Below are positions 32,705-41,702 of a stretch of DNA of 64,000 nucleotides, in pieces. Numbering within the stretch: the stretch's first letter is position 1; each line of letters starts with the position of its first letter. The notes under the pieces were generated by a model. The model was not told where the DNA came from and made no database searches. It saw only the letters and a list, made by a program, of their open reading frames with translations. The stretch lies in the NCBI RefSeq assembly GCF_014274465.1, contig NZ_CP060394.1, positions 3,844,001 to 3,908,000 on the forward strand, in the 5' to 3' direction. The position numbers and the translations under genes are program-made. This DNA is from Alloacidobacterium dinghuense (lineage in GTDB: Bacteria > Acidobacteriota > Terriglobia > Terriglobales > Acidobacteriaceae).

Positions 32705-33949
32705 ATGGAAATGAATCGCCGTCAATTTGCCCTGTCAATTGCAGCTGCTAGCTTGCTGCGGCCTTCCTTGTTCGAACCGCTGCCCCCAATGGGTGTTCCC
32801 CGCGGCGTGGTTCCCGGCCGAGTCACTTGGGCGCACGATCCAGCGGCAGTGACCTGGGATGGCACAGGTTCGTGGTGGACGGACGCCAACAATAACCAGG
32901 CTGTGATTGACCACATGGTCTCCCGGTCCATCTGCGGCCTCACCAATCAAAAGAGCGATACCCAGGCGTGGAGCTCCATCTTTCACTATTTCAATCGCAC
33001 TCATGGACGCGGAAACGTTGGATACAAGGCCGGCGAGAAGATCGCCATCAAGGCAAACCTGAATAACACAACCGATCATGGCACGATCGACCGGCTGAAT
33101 TCGTCGCCTCATCTGATCCTTTCGCTCGTCCGGCAATTGACCGGGCCGGCGAAAGTTCAGCAAGCGTCGATCACCATCTTCGATTCCAGCAGGTGGATCC
33201 CCGGCAATCTCTACGAGAAGGTTCACCATGAATTCCCAGGCGTCGTGTTTGTGGACCACGTCGGCGGCGACGGGGGTGTGAAGGCCGAATTCAAGCCTGA
33301 CGCGATTCCCTTCTCGATTACAAGCCGCAACGCAAAGGGGCTCGATACCGTGGTGATAGACGCCACATACCTCGTCGATGCCGCGATATTGAGAGCGCAT
33401 GTGAGTTCAGGAGTGACACTTTGCGCGAAGAATCTGTTCGGCTGCACAAGTATCTATACCGACTGGCGGAAGAACGCGCACGATGGTTTCCAGCACAATC
33501 GCGACGGCTCGGCGAGTTACTCGGCATTTACAGATTTCCTGGGGCATAAAGACCTCGGCGAGAAGACCGTTCTCTTTATCATCGATGGGCTGTATGGAAA
33601 TGATAACGTTGACGGTCCGCCTCACCGTAAGTGGAAGATGGTACCGTTCAATGATGCCTGGCCGAACAGCATCTTCATGTCGCTTGACGGCGTCGCGATA
33701 GATTCAGTCGGCTTCGATTTTCTGACTTCGGAATGGCCCGACCTTCCGGATATTGCGAATGCCGACAACTATCTGCGTGAATCCGCTCTGGCTCATGATC
33801 CGCCATCAAAGACGTTCTACGATCCTGAACGCGACGGCGTCCGATGCCGTAGCCTCGGTGTACATGAACATTGGAACAATGGAGCCGACAAAAAGTACTC
33901 GCGCAATCTCGGAAAGGCACACGGGATCGAGCTTTTCCTGGTGGGCTAA
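32705..33949 (+). CDS. Tat-exported DUF362-domain protein
   Basis: A 414-residue exported protein with twin-arginine signal MNRRQFALSIAAASLLRPSL. The body has DUF362 features: KIAIKANLNNTTDHGTIDRL near the N-terminus, LDTVVIDATYLVDAAILRAH, VTLCAKNLFGCTSIYTDWRK (the CxxxxxG region) and VAIDSVGFDFLTSEWPDLPD near the end. DUF362 proteins often join ferredoxin or exported redox systems; the activity is unknown and no 4Fe-4S motif is visible here. AGAGGAATAAG precedes the ATG. Same strand as the GH79-like gene, 108 bases downstream. Confidence 0.75.
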   Translation: MEMNRRQFALSIAAASLLRPSLFEPLPPMGVPRGVVPGRVTWAHDPAAVTWDGTGSWWTDANNNQAVIDHMVSRSICGLTNQKSDTQAWSSIFHYFNRTHGRGNVGYKAGEKIAIKANLNNTTDHGTIDRLNSSPHLILSLVRQLTGPAKVQQASITIFDSSRWIPGNLYEKVHHEFPGVVFVDHVGGDGGVKAEFKPDAIPFSITSRNAKGLDTVVIDATYLVDAAILRAHVSSGVTLCAKNLFGCTSIYTDWRKNAHDGFQHNRDGSASYSAFTDFLGHKDLGEKTVLFIIDGLYGNDNVDGPPHRKWKMVPFNDAWPNSIFMSLDGVAIDSVGFDFLTSEWPDLPDIANADNYLRESALAHDPPSKTFYDPERDGVRCRSLGVHEHWNNGADKKYSRNLGKAHGIELFLVG

Positions 33950-33978
33950 AAAAAGCTACATGCTAGGGCGTGTTCACA

Positions 33979-34290
33979 CTACGCGGCATGCCTCTTGACA
34001 TGCGCGTCGAGCGGATGACGCGGGCGGATTGATCGCTGGGGAATGGCAAAAGGAATCTTGATCTTGAAGAAAGCTCCGATCGCACTCCTCCCATCAAGGT
34101 AGATCTCCCCGCCATGACCCTCAACAATCTTCTTCGCTATTGCGAGACCCAGTCCGCTGCCTTCGACCTTTCCATATATCACAACGGTTGAAAAATGGAA
34201 TCCTGAATCGTCGTTGGAATGCCGGGACGCCAATTTGTAAACAGGATCGATTTCCAGTCGTGGTTATCTCGATCCGTCCCGAGTCCGGAG
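33979..34290 (-). pseudogene. histidine kinase ATPase-domain remnant
   Basis: Three frames together give the C-terminal half of a histidine kinase HATPase domain on the minus strand: GRIEITTTGNRSCLQIGV in one frame (about 34275-34225), PGIPTTIQDSIFQP in a second (the G1 box DxGPGIP and F box), and IYGKVEGSGLGLAIAKKIVE, GHGGEIYLDGRSAIGAFFKI in a third (G2 box GSGLGLAI and the end of the fold). Two frameshifts and absence of the His-phosphotransfer and sensor parts make it dead. It ends at 33979. Confidence 0.8.
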
Positions 34291-34352
34291 AAACCGCTGC
34301 TTTTTCGTGACATTTTGCTTGTGATGAGAGGCAAAGGTATTTTTAGGCTCCT

Positions 34353-34377
34353 GGAATAAACACGGCTTTCTTCAGTT
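34353..34377 (+). promoter_or_regulatory. ECF-type promoter element (site a), before ferritin-like gene
   Basis: GGAAT, 15 bases, CAGTT, in the wider context CTGGAATAAA...TTCAGTTCTCATG. The CAGTT is 57 bases before the ferritin-like start. One of seven such elements between 34.3 and 44.8 kb; the fixed spacing and the GGAA box resemble promoters of ECF sigma factors. Confidence 0.65.
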
Positions 34378-34429
34378 CTCATGGTTGCGCGGCAACGCGC
34401 GAACGATGCGGATTGGAGATGAAATAACA

Positions 34430-35548
34430 ATGCATGACTCGAATGAGCCTAAGAAAACCTCATTGAACCGCCGGGTGTTTATATCAACGGGAGTGATTGC
34501 TGCAGGTGTCGCAACTGCAGGCACCATGTTGCCCGGCGGCGCGAAAGCCTTTGCACAGAGTCTGAGTCAAGAAAATCAGATCCGTCTTCTGAAAGGAGAC
34601 GTGGCGATTCTCAGATTTCTAGCTGCTGCCGAGCTTATAGAAAATGACTTGTGGCAACAATATGCAGAGCTCGGCGGAGTTACAGAAGGAACGCAAAACA
34701 ATTATCAGTTAGCCTTTCAGTTTTTAGATGGCGATGGCTCCCAATACATCACCAGCAATACCATTGACGAGATCAGCCACGCTACATTCCTTAATGCTTA
34801 CCTGGAGTCGCGAGGAGCGGACCCAGTCAATTTTGACGAATTCCGCACTTTGCAAGGCAGTACTGCAACAGGAGCCCAGAACATCGGCCGGCTCACAAAC
34901 CTCATGCATCTGAACGTCGACACGAGCTGGTATATTCGGTACCGCAGTTCTACAAATCCTGATTTTGGTGCCACGTTCCCGCAAGCGATCAAGATTGTCA
35001 ATCGGCCTGCCATTCCCCGAACGGATGCCGATTTCAATGATCCAAATCATATTCAGGCAATTGCTGACACCGCGGCATTTCATTTTGGCTACATCGAGCA
35101 GGGCGGCTCGAGCCTTTATGCCAGTTTGAGCCAAAAGGTGAGGGACCTGGAGGTGCTCAAGATTACGCTCGGCATCGGAGGTGACGAGATCGCTCACTTT
35201 CTCGAGTGGGTGGATTTTGCGGGCAACGCTGTCCAGGGCCCGCCCTTTAGTTTTGATAACTCGCAAACCCCCGTAACAGACAAAGGTTTAACGTTTCCGA
35301 ATTTCAATGTCACGCCAGGCGGCCCCCTTTTCCAGACCAACCTGATCTTTCCCGTCCCATGTGAATTTATTAGTAAAGACTTGCCACGCTGCTCTGTCAT
35401 CCGGCCACTGGATGACCATTTTGGAGGCGCTGTTGCCACGGCGAAAAGCTTCATTGCGGATGGGCTCTTCGTCGGCCAATCGAAAGAGTTCCTGCAGACA
35501 TTTATGAATATGGCAGAGGAAGCCGACGCCGCTCGGCGCGTGCGGTGA
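34430..35548 (+). CDS. Tat-exported ferritin-like protein
   Basis: A 372-residue protein. The ATG at 34430 leads to a twin-arginine signal (NRRVFISTGVIAAGVATAGT, cleavage AKAFA). The mature part is helical with ferritin-like metal-ligand patterns: FLAAAELIENDLWQQYAELG (Glu), DEISHATFLNAYLESRG (ExxH) and GGDEIAHFLEWVDFAGNAVQ (second ExxH). This fits the Ferritin_2-type exported di-iron proteins that are common in Acidobacteria and Planctomycetes; an oxidase, peroxidase-like or metal-storing role in the periplasm is possible. The promoter-like site (a) precedes it. Confidence 0.85.
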   Translation: MHDSNEPKKTSLNRRVFISTGVIAAGVATAGTMLPGGAKAFAQSLSQENQIRLLKGDVAILRFLAAAELIENDLWQQYAELGGVTEGTQNNYQLAFQFLDGDGSQYITSNTIDEISHATFLNAYLESRGADPVNFDEFRTLQGSTATGAQNIGRLTNLMHLNVDTSWYIRYRSSTNPDFGATFPQAIKIVNRPAIPRTDADFNDPNHIQAIADTAAFHFGYIEQGGSSLYASLSQKVRDLEVLKITLGIGGDEIAHFLEWVDFAGNAVQGPPFSFDNSQTPVTDKGLTFPNFNVTPGGPLFQTNLIFPVPCEFISKDLPRCSVIRPLDDHFGGAVATAKSFIADGLFVGQSKEFLQTFMNMAEEADAARRVR

Positions 35549-35635
35549 AGTTGGCAACTAATCTATTGCCAAGCGCAAATCCAGACGAAGGCTCGGTAAT
35601 TTTCAACCACGATATCAATCCGACTCAGAATGAGA

Positions 35636-35678
35636 GAACGCCTGCGGACTACAAGATCATTGTGATGCGCAGGCGTTC
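35636..35678. terminator. bidirectional terminator-like hairpin
   Basis: GAACGCCTGCG (35636-35646) and CGCAGGCGTTC (35668-35678) form a perfect 11-base stem with a 21-base loop, between the convergent ends of the ferritin-like gene (stop 35548) and the propeller gene (stop 35685). AAATT follows. Position and symmetry suit termination in both directions. Confidence 0.6.
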
Positions 35679-35684
35679 AAATTA

Positions 35685-36818
35685 TCAGTTCGCTGCGATT
35701 CCGTTAAATCCAGTATCTTGACCGATGCCGGTGGACGAGCCCACATTACTGAGAGTCCCATCCTTCTGGATCGCGAAGATGCCGACCGTTCCATTGGAAG
35801 AATTTAACGTGTAGAGGAACTTGCCGTCGGCGCTGACAGCAATGTCAAGATTTCCGGCCCCGTTGGGATTCTCGCCTACAACCGTCCCTGGGAGCGCGGA
35901 CAGCACACCAGTGGCGGAGATTGCAAATCCCGAGATAGTTGAGGAACCGGCATTGGAGACATAGACAAAGCGGCCGTCAGGCGTGACTGCGTTCCAGCAA
36001 TTTGCTGCACCGAGAGTTGGGACACTGGTGCTGATCGCTGAGAGCGTGCCGTTCGGAAGAATCGCATAGGAAGAAACTGCTGATCCGTTCGTCACGTTCG
36101 CTGGCCCAGTTTCAGAAACGATCGCGACCCCCTCAGGCGCAAAACTGACCGCGAACACACCGGGGCCAGCACTCGGGTTGGTCACGATCGGGGACAGTTT
36201 GCCATCTGCCAGCACTCTGAATACGTCAATGTTGTTGGTGAGACGCTCCGTCACAGCGAGGAACTGGCCGTCAGGACTAAAGGCAATGGATGCTGCACCG
36301 GAAGTATTGGTGCTGAGAAAGGTAAGCGAGTTCTTGATGTAACGCAGATGATCTCCTTCCAGGAGAAATCCTGCGACGTTACTGCTCCCGCCTGTGTTGA
36401 CCACGTAAACGAGATTTCCGTGATGCGCAATTGCGTTTGGTTCACTGCCCTCGGATAGAACTTTGTCCGAGAGAACAAGAGTAGAGCCGTGAACCCGGAA
36501 CACAGAAACCTCGCCACTTCCTGCATTGACAGCAAACAGTAGAGAGTGATCCTGGCTGAGAGTCAGAGAGCCCTGAGATTCCAACGGGTCATGGTTGCCA
36601 CCGCTTCCCCGGCCACCAGTTGGAAACCTATGAGTCTCCTGCAATGAGCCATCAGTGGCCCGTGCAAACGCGATCACTTCATTTCGATCTGCTGCGTTTG
36701 ACATGACAAAGACTGCGTGTGCGCTATCTACGTCGTTGGCATCCGCACTGGCATACATCGGCAATATCGCTGTGGCCAGCACTAAAAGCATGGATATGCT
36801 TTGCATCCGTTTATGCAT
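35685..36818 (-). CDS. secreted seven-bladed beta-propeller, lactonase-like (YVTN type)
   Basis: A 377-residue exported protein with signal peptide (MHKRMQSISMLLVLATAILP, cleavage ASA). AAGGAG lies seven bases before the ATG. The mature part is built of repeats such as IAFSPDGQFLAVTERLTNNI, VTPDGRFVYVSNAGSSTISG and VSADGKFLYTLNSSNGTVGI, the pattern of 6-phosphogluconolactonase-like/YVTN propellers. It lacks cytoplasmic features, so it is unlikely to act in the pentose phosphate pathway; a binding or lactonase role outside the cell is possible. It lies between members of the putative ECF regulon but no GGAAT-CAGTT site was seen before it. Confidence 0.8.
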   Translation of the reverse strand: MHKRMQSISMLLVLATAILPMYASADANDVDSAHAVFVMSNAADRNEVIAFARATDGSLQETHRFPTGGRGSGGNHDPLESQGSLTLSQDHSLLFAVNAGSGEVSVFRVHGSTLVLSDKVLSEGSEPNAIAHHGNLVYVVNTGGSSNVAGFLLEGDHLRYIKNSLTFLSTNTSGAASIAFSPDGQFLAVTERLTNNIDVFRVLADGKLSPIVTNPSAGPGVFAVSFAPEGVAIVSETGPANVTNGSAVSSYAILPNGTLSAISTSVPTLGAANCWNAVTPDGRFVYVSNAGSSTISGFAISATGVLSALPGTVVGENPNGAGNLDIAVSADGKFLYTLNSSNGTVGIFAIQKDGTLSNVGSSTGIGQDTGFNGIAAN

Positions 36819-37124
36819 TACTGCACTCCTTAGTTCTCAAGTCGCACGGCTCTGGAAGTGAAAGGCGAAGAACAAGAAGTTATCCGGAGCCATGCAGCCA
36901 TGAGACTTTAGTGATTATTCGCCGGTTACAACCAGTTACTAAGAAAGTAGGTCAAATTGTGAAATTTGGTTATGGGATCAAAAATGGTTTCACAAGTTGC
37001 ATAAACACGGGTACGCACACGCAACATGTCTTCTTATTCTGTTTAGTCTCGCTGCGAGGAGAGACGGTTGACCCTTGGCTACGAAGACAAGTCGGCCATG
37101 ATGCCGATCTGCCATAGCCCGTGA
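36819..37124. other. intergenic, nothing recognised
   Basis: Upstream region of the propeller gene and downstream of the cytochrome gene; AT-richer than its surroundings. No reading frame with start context, repeat or RNA gene was recognised. Confidence 0.4.
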
Positions 37125-38407
37125 TCACAGAGAATTGAGAAAGGCGAACAGCGCTGCTCGCTCTTCCGGACTCAGTTCATCGAAACGCCTCTCAGCCTCG
37201 CGTGCTTCGCCTTTATGCCGTTCAATGGCATTCCCCAAGGACAAAGATTTCAGGTCATGCATGAAACGAGCCTTATCGCGCAAACCCCACAGAGGGGCCG
37301 TTCGCAATTTATTGGCTGTGTCCTGTGGTCCAACCTGAACGATTCCATCGCCTGTGCCGATGTCATGCAACAGATAGTCTCCGAAAGGATGGATGATCTT
37401 ATCCCCAAGAGCTTCCGGAACAGTAAACTGACCACCATCGATAACCGTTCCAGCGGGCGCCGTGATGATGGTTTCTATATGGCAGGTGCTGCAACCCAGC
37501 CGGCGGAAAAGTTGCTGACCCTTGAGAGCAGCAGGAGTTGAGGCAAGCGTTATGTCACGAGGTGGAACCATGGTGCCGCGTATAAACTGAGCAAAGTGAT
37601 CGATGTCGGCCAAGCCAAGGTCATCTGGCTGATCGTTAATGCCCTTGGTGATGTTAAGAACTTGAGTAACCTCCGTGGGGCGCAGCCGGTTCGTGATTCC
37701 CATCTCATTGAGATAGGCATCAGCAATAAAGGAGAGCAAGCTGCTGTGCTGGTCCTTCCAGCCGAAGCGTCCGACGCGGGTCTGTCCAGGAGCTTCGAAA
37801 ATAGGGGCCTGCACAACCTCCCCGTGAATTCTTCCCTCGCTCAGTTCCGGTGCCTTTCTGCAATCGCAATGAGGGTGCTGTCGTCAATGGCTTCCACAAA
37901 TCCATCACCTAGAGTGTTGAGGGCAGCTCGTAAAGTGCGGATGGTTTCTGTATCAGGTATGTGCTCTTGCGCCTGCGGACCGATAGCGCGATCATCGACA
38001 ATGGATCTGCCGGTAATCGTGTCTTTCCCGTCGTTAATGAAGATTGTCGGGTTTACAAAATTGCCATTTGCATCATTGTGTCCAACCCGGAGTTCTGTGA
38101 TCTGGCTGGCCGCCCCGCTATTCGGATTTTGATGGCAAGTGACGCAGGAAGTGGCGTTGTACACAGGTCCGAGTCCATCCTTTACCGCCTCGTTTTTCTC
38201 ATAGACATTCTGATCCCGAGCAAACGAGTCTCCGGGCGGCTCGACGATTCCATTACTAATGCTTGCTGCGCTGTTGAAGCTGGGAGTGTTGAAGCCCGCC
38301 GGCGCTTCTTTGGCTGATTGTTGACCGATTCCGGTAATGCCTATAGCCAGCGGTATGGCCGCTGCCAAAAGGCATCCACTAAGCAGAGCCTTCCTGCGAA
38401 GGGACAT
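37125..38407 (-). pseudogene. di-haem c-type oxidoreductase (DUF1111 type) split by a frameshift
   Basis: An exported di-haem cytochrome read in two frames. Frame one, from ATG 38407, has a signal peptide (SLRRKALLSGCLLAAAIPLA), the first haem motif CVTCH (TSCVTCHQNPNSG) and runs to AERHRN then a stop at 37841. One base shift near 37845 restores EGRIHGEVVQAPIFEAPGQT, RVGRFGWKDQHSSLLSFIAD and the second haem motif CSTCH (LGCSTCHIET), ending at 37125. Together they give a normal full-length DUF1111 protein, a relative of di-haem peroxidases. The single shift may be a real inactivation or a base-call error. Site (e) lies upstream. Confidence 0.85.
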
Positions 38408-38489
38408 TGGTGTTCCTCCTGATCCCGGGCTCTTTGACTGTCGCAGCCGACTGCGCCTGCGAGAGAGTCAGAGGCCCGGTACTCTCGCT

Positions 38490-38514
38490 AACTGCTGTGC
38501 GCAGGATTTATTCC
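38490..38514 (-). promoter_or_regulatory. ECF-type promoter element (site e), before di-haem cytochrome gene
   Basis: On the minus strand GGAAT-AAATCCTGCGCACAG-CAGTT: the same boxes and the same 15-base spacer as the other sites, 83 bases before the cytochrome start at 38407. Confidence 0.65.
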
Positions 38515-38598
38515 TCATTGGGCCAGAAACTTTCTTGAATGCACAGACAGCGCTCATTGCGAAGCGAAAAGCTTCCGGCACTTTTTCCAACGCGGTCT

Positions 38599-38623
38599 GG
38601 AATAAATCTCCCTTGTCTCAGTT
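38599..38623 (+). promoter_or_regulatory. ECF-type promoter element (site b), before lipocalin-like gene
   Basis: TCTGGAATAAATCTCCC...TCTCAGTTTTCCTAG with a 15-base spacer. It is back-to-back with site (e), 85 bases apart, giving divergent promoters of the same type. Confidence 0.65.
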
Positions 38624-38698
38624 TTCCTAGATGGGTTTCAGCAGCAGACTAAACATGAAAGAGAGCCGTTGTCAGAAAGGGAGTCCCTGGTCTCTATG

Positions 38699-39406
38699 AA
38701 TGAGAAACATGTCGTGTTGCATGCCGATCCCTGGCCGCCGCGACTCCTACTACGACGCATCGTTCGACGTGACTGCGAGTACAAATCCTGCGGCACCGCC
38801 AGGGTCCTTCGCGGAACGCCTCCGAAGATAAGACAGCCAGATGAGCCCAAAAGAAGAACTACGCAGAAGATCCGCCCAGCATTGGCAATCGTCGTTGGAC
38901 TCTCAAGCCTGATAACAGCAATCCCGAGAGCAAGAGCTCAAATGATTGTTCCTGTAGATCGGAGACTGCATCCTCCGCAGGGGTTTGATTTCAGCGGCCG
39001 ATGGAATTGCGGAGCAGGCGCTTCGATCGCATATCTGGAAGTGGGCAATCACAATCGGGCCACCGGAGGCGCGACACCTCGTCTATCGGGGCCCTGGACA
39101 GAAATTCGCGAGAGTCAGGACGGATTCAACGGGAACTATTTTGTCGGGTACGACCGGGACAAGAGTCAGTTCCTCATGATCGATGCGGACGATCCCACTT
39201 CAATTTCCTACTTCACTGAGGGCTGGACTGGGAAGACGCTCATGCTTACTTCGACAAATAACAAAGATCAATCAGCTTTGGCGCATCGGATTCAATACGT
39301 TGTCAATGACTCACATCAGTTCACCGTGACCTGGGAAATGCTGGAGGGCACTGACTGGAAAGCAGAGCCAAGTGTCATGTGCAACAAGGTCGAACACAAT
39401 CACTGA
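38699..39406 (+). CDS. exported lipocalin-like protein of unknown function
   Basis: The certain part is residues from about 38870: a signal-like hydrophobic stretch RPALAIVVGLSSLITAIPRA then RAQMIV, followed by DFSGRWNCGAGASIAYLEVG, GFNGNYFVGYDRDKSQFLMI and HQFTVTWEMLEGTDWKAEPS, which resembles one-domain beta-barrel proteins (DUF1579-like). The first 55 residues from ATG 38699 are basic and unlike a natural N-terminus, so a true start lies later or a frameshift occurred; a frame starting MSPKEELRR (near 38840) points the same way. Site (b) precedes it. Function unknown. Confidence 0.55.
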   Translation, partial: NEKHVVLHADPWPPRLLLRRIVRRDCEYKSCGTARVLRGTPPKIRQPDEPKRRTTQKIRPALAIVVGLSSLITAIPRARAQMIVPVDRRLHPPQGFDFSGRWNCGAGASIAYLEVGNHNRATGGATPRLSGPWTEIRESQDGFNGNYFVGYDRDKSQFLMIDADDPTSISYFTEGWTGKTLMLTSTNNKDQSALAHRIQYVVNDSHQFTVTWEMLEGTDWKAEPSVMCNKVEHNH

Positions 39407-39560
39407 AGATTCATCCCTCTTCTTGGGATAGCTGAGTGGACTGGTGAAAGCCATTGACGATTGGAATCTGATTGCAAGGAACAGCCGAATGAGTCAGTGA
39501 TGGTAGAGTTCACCGGAGGTCGCAGCTGCGAGTTTTGACGGTTCTGATCGGCCCCCGCTG

Positions 39561-39585
39561 CGAATAAATTCCACGATGCTCAGTT
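39561..39585 (+). promoter_or_regulatory. ECF-type promoter element (site g), variant
   Basis: CGAATAAATTCCACGATGCT-CAGTT: identical spacing to the other sites but CGAAT in place of GGAAT. It lies 106 bases before the ATG of the decayed secreted protein at 39691. Confidence 0.5.
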
Positions 39586-39690
39586 CTGAGTCATGGAGGT
39601 TATCCATTTAGGCAACCACACTCCGACGGACCATGAATCTGTTCCGCCTTGGCCACAGAGTTGGATCACTGAAATTTTGGAGGATACAAG

Positions 39691-40095
39691 ATGAACAGTT
39701 TCTATGTATTCACGAGCATCTCTGGTCGCGTGTTTCTTTCATACTAAGGCGTATGGTTGCCGTTCTATCTATGGCACTAAGTGTTGCTTTGTCTATGCAT
39801 GCACAAAGCGCTAATCCGGTGTCCATTTCCCCATCGTCCGGCATGGCTCAGTGCAAACCTTTATTGCAACATACACAGACCCGAACAGTGCGATGGATAT
39901 CCAGTCGCTTTCTATCTTAATCATGAACGGCGTTGCTCCAGATGGTGAGAGCGGATGGTCAGCGAATGAGCTGCCACAGCAATTTCCGTGGCTAGTACAA
40001 GCGGCTGCGCGAGCAATGTTAGAGATGCCCCTCTTAACTGCAGCGTCCTCAAGAAATCCGTTACTCTCGCAAACTCATGCGATCGACCACGCCTA
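39691..40095 (+). pseudogene. decayed secreted protein gene
   Basis: GGAGGATACAAG leads to ATG 39691 (MNSFYVFTSISGRVFLS), which stops; the frame continues shifted as MVAVLSMALSVALSMHAQSA (signal peptide) and NPVSISPSSG, shifts again to VQTFIATYTDPNSAMDIQSL and SILIMNGVAPDGESGWSANE, and again to SGCASNVRDAPLNCSVLKKS. The order matches a secreted Ig-like/adhesin-like unit frequent in Acidobacteria (signal, SPSSG linker, DPNG-type core, NSQC tail). Three or more frameshifts make it dead, although its promoter-like site (g) remains. Confidence 0.65.
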
Positions 40096-40135
40096 ACGAA
40101 TAGAGTTGCTACACCTGCTTGTTTCCAGATTCTCT

Positions 40136-40160
40136 GGAATAAAACCCAGCTCCCTCAGTT
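40136..40160 (+). promoter_or_regulatory. ECF-type promoter element (site c), before the phosphoesterase-cytochrome operon
   Basis: TCTGGAATAAAACCCAGCTCCCTCAGTTTTCATAG: GGAAT, 15 bases, CAGTT, 49 bases before the phosphoesterase start. Confidence 0.7.
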
Positions 40161-40204
40161 TTCATAGGTGAATATCAACACACATCACAGGAGCACTACT
40201 GAGC

Positions 40205-41218
40205 ATGAAAGAGAACAATCCAGAGAGTCATTCTGAAAGAGTAATTCTTGACACTGACCGATCTTCTTCACCGTCCGATGGCATTGACCGTCGCGGATTT
40301 CTTAAATGCATGGCATGGGCCGGAACTGGCCTTGTATGGAGCCTGGCCGGCGGCGTACCAGTGTCGCGCGCCTTTGGATCAGCTATGCGTCAGCAGAAGC
40401 AAGAGGACTTCAGTTTCGTCCAGATCAGCGATAGCCACATCGGTTTTAACAAGCCCGCGAACGCGGATGTTACAGGAACGCTTCAAACCGCGGTGGACAA
40501 GATACTGGCAATTCCCCGTCCCCCGGATTTTATGATCCACACCGGCGATTTGACGCACTCTTCCAAACCGGCCGAGTTCGACACGATGGATCAAGTGCTG
40601 ACAAACGCCAAGAGACAGATATTTTATGTTCCGGGTGAGCACGACACCTCTGTCGACGACGGAAAGTCTTACCTTGAGCGATATGGCAAAGGCTCTTCCG
40701 GAAATGGATGGTACAGCTTCGATCACAAGGGCGTGCATTTCATCGGTCTGGTGAACGTAGTTCAGCTTGAAGGTATGGGGAAACTCGGCCAGGCGCAGCT
40801 TGACTGGCTGAAACAGGACCTGACCCAACAAAAGAACAGCACGCCGATTGTGCTTTTCGCGCATATCCCTCTTTGGGCGGTCTATCCAACCTGGGGTTGG
40901 GGCACATCAGACAGCGAGCAAGCCTTTTCGCTGCTGAAACGGTTTGGCTCCGTCACCGTGCTGAATGGGCACATTCACCAAGTCATGCAAAAAGTGGAGG
41001 GCAACGCGACCTTCCACACAGCCATGTCCACGGCCTTTCCCCAACCTGCGCCGGGCGCCGCGCCGTCTCCCGGTCCCATGAAAGTGCCTGCCGAGAAGTT
41101 GCGCGGTGTGCTCGGAATCACGGACGTGCACTTCATAGCACAACGACATCAACTCGCAGTCGTCGATTCCACGCTCGCTTCCGGGAGTGAAGAATCAAAT
41201 TCTCCGAGCGCAGTATGA
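40205..41218 (+). CDS. Tat-exported calcineurin-like metallophosphoesterase
   Basis: A 337-residue exported protein with twin-arginine signal (DRRGFLKCMAWAGTGLVWSL). Metallophosphoesterase motifs are in order: ISDSHIG (DxH), MIHTGDLTHSS (GDxx), VPGEHDTS, LFAHIPLW and VLNGHIHQVM (GHxH). The third motif reads GEHD, where most relatives have the metal-bridging Asn of GNHD, and the second ends in His in place of Asp; both changes are probably family features of exported members next to cytochromes. The substrate is unknown. Its stop overlaps the next start (ATGA, 41215-41218). Confidence 0.85.
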   Translation: MKENNPESHSERVILDTDRSSSPSDGIDRRGFLKCMAWAGTGLVWSLAGGVPVSRAFGSAMRQQKQEDFSFVQISDSHIGFNKPANADVTGTLQTAVDKILAIPRPPDFMIHTGDLTHSSKPAEFDTMDQVLTNAKRQIFYVPGEHDTSVDDGKSYLERYGKGSSGNGWYSFDHKGVHFIGLVNVVQLEGMGKLGQAQLDWLKQDLTQQKNSTPIVLFAHIPLWAVYPTWGWGTSDSEQAFSLLKRFGSVTVLNGHIHQVMQKVEGNATFHTAMSTAFPQPAPGAAPSPGPMKVPAEKLRGVLGITDVHFIAQRHQLAVVDSTLASGSEESNSPSAV

Positions 41219-41700
41219 ATCTGTCGAGAACTTTGCAGGTAGGAGGAGCGTTGTTGATTCTGAGCACAGCGCTCTCGCTCGTGCACCCGTGGGGGAACCT
41301 TCGCGCCTATGCGCGAGCAGACAGGCCAAAGCTGACAGGCGCAGTGGTTCCGCCCGAAGTCCGGCAGGTCCTCGAAACCAAATGCGTTGACTGTCACTCA
41401 GAAAGCACGCATTGGCCCGTATATAGCAACTTCGCGCCGGCGTCGTGGTTTATGGAGCACGATGTGTCGGAAGCACGTGAGCACTTTAATATGTCGCGCT
41501 GGGAAGAATACAGCCGCGAAAGCCAGGTCGATTTGCTTACTCGGATCGGAGCGGAGGCGCGCAGCGGCGAGATGCCGTTGAAGCACTACCTGCTTCTCCA
41601 TCCAGGCGCAAAACTCACAAGTGAGGATCAGCAGATGATTTACGAATGGACCAGGGCGGAGCGCAAGCGAGTGAAAAGTCAGGTATCGGAGCAGAAATAG
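41215..41700 (+). CDS. membrane-anchored haem-binding protein (Haem_bd type)
   Basis: A 161-residue protein with an N-terminal membrane anchor or signal (LQVGGALLILSTALSLVHPW) and one c-type haem motif CVDCH. The surroundings KCVDCHSESTHWPVYSNFAP, ASWFMEHDVSEAREHFNMSR are diagnostic of the Haem_bd family of periplasmic mono-haem proteins. It is translated coupled to the phosphoesterase upstream and is followed two bases later by a cytochrome c gene, so it probably passes electrons within this operon. Confidence 0.85.
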   Translation: MNLSRTLQVGGALLILSTALSLVHPWGNLRAYARADRPKLTGAVVPPEVRQVLETKCVDCHSESTHWPVYSNFAPASWFMEHDVSEAREHFNMSRWEEYSRESQVDLLTRIGAEARSGEMPLKHYLLLHPGAKLTSEDQQMIYEWTRAERKRVKSQVSEQK

Positions 41701-41702
41701 GT

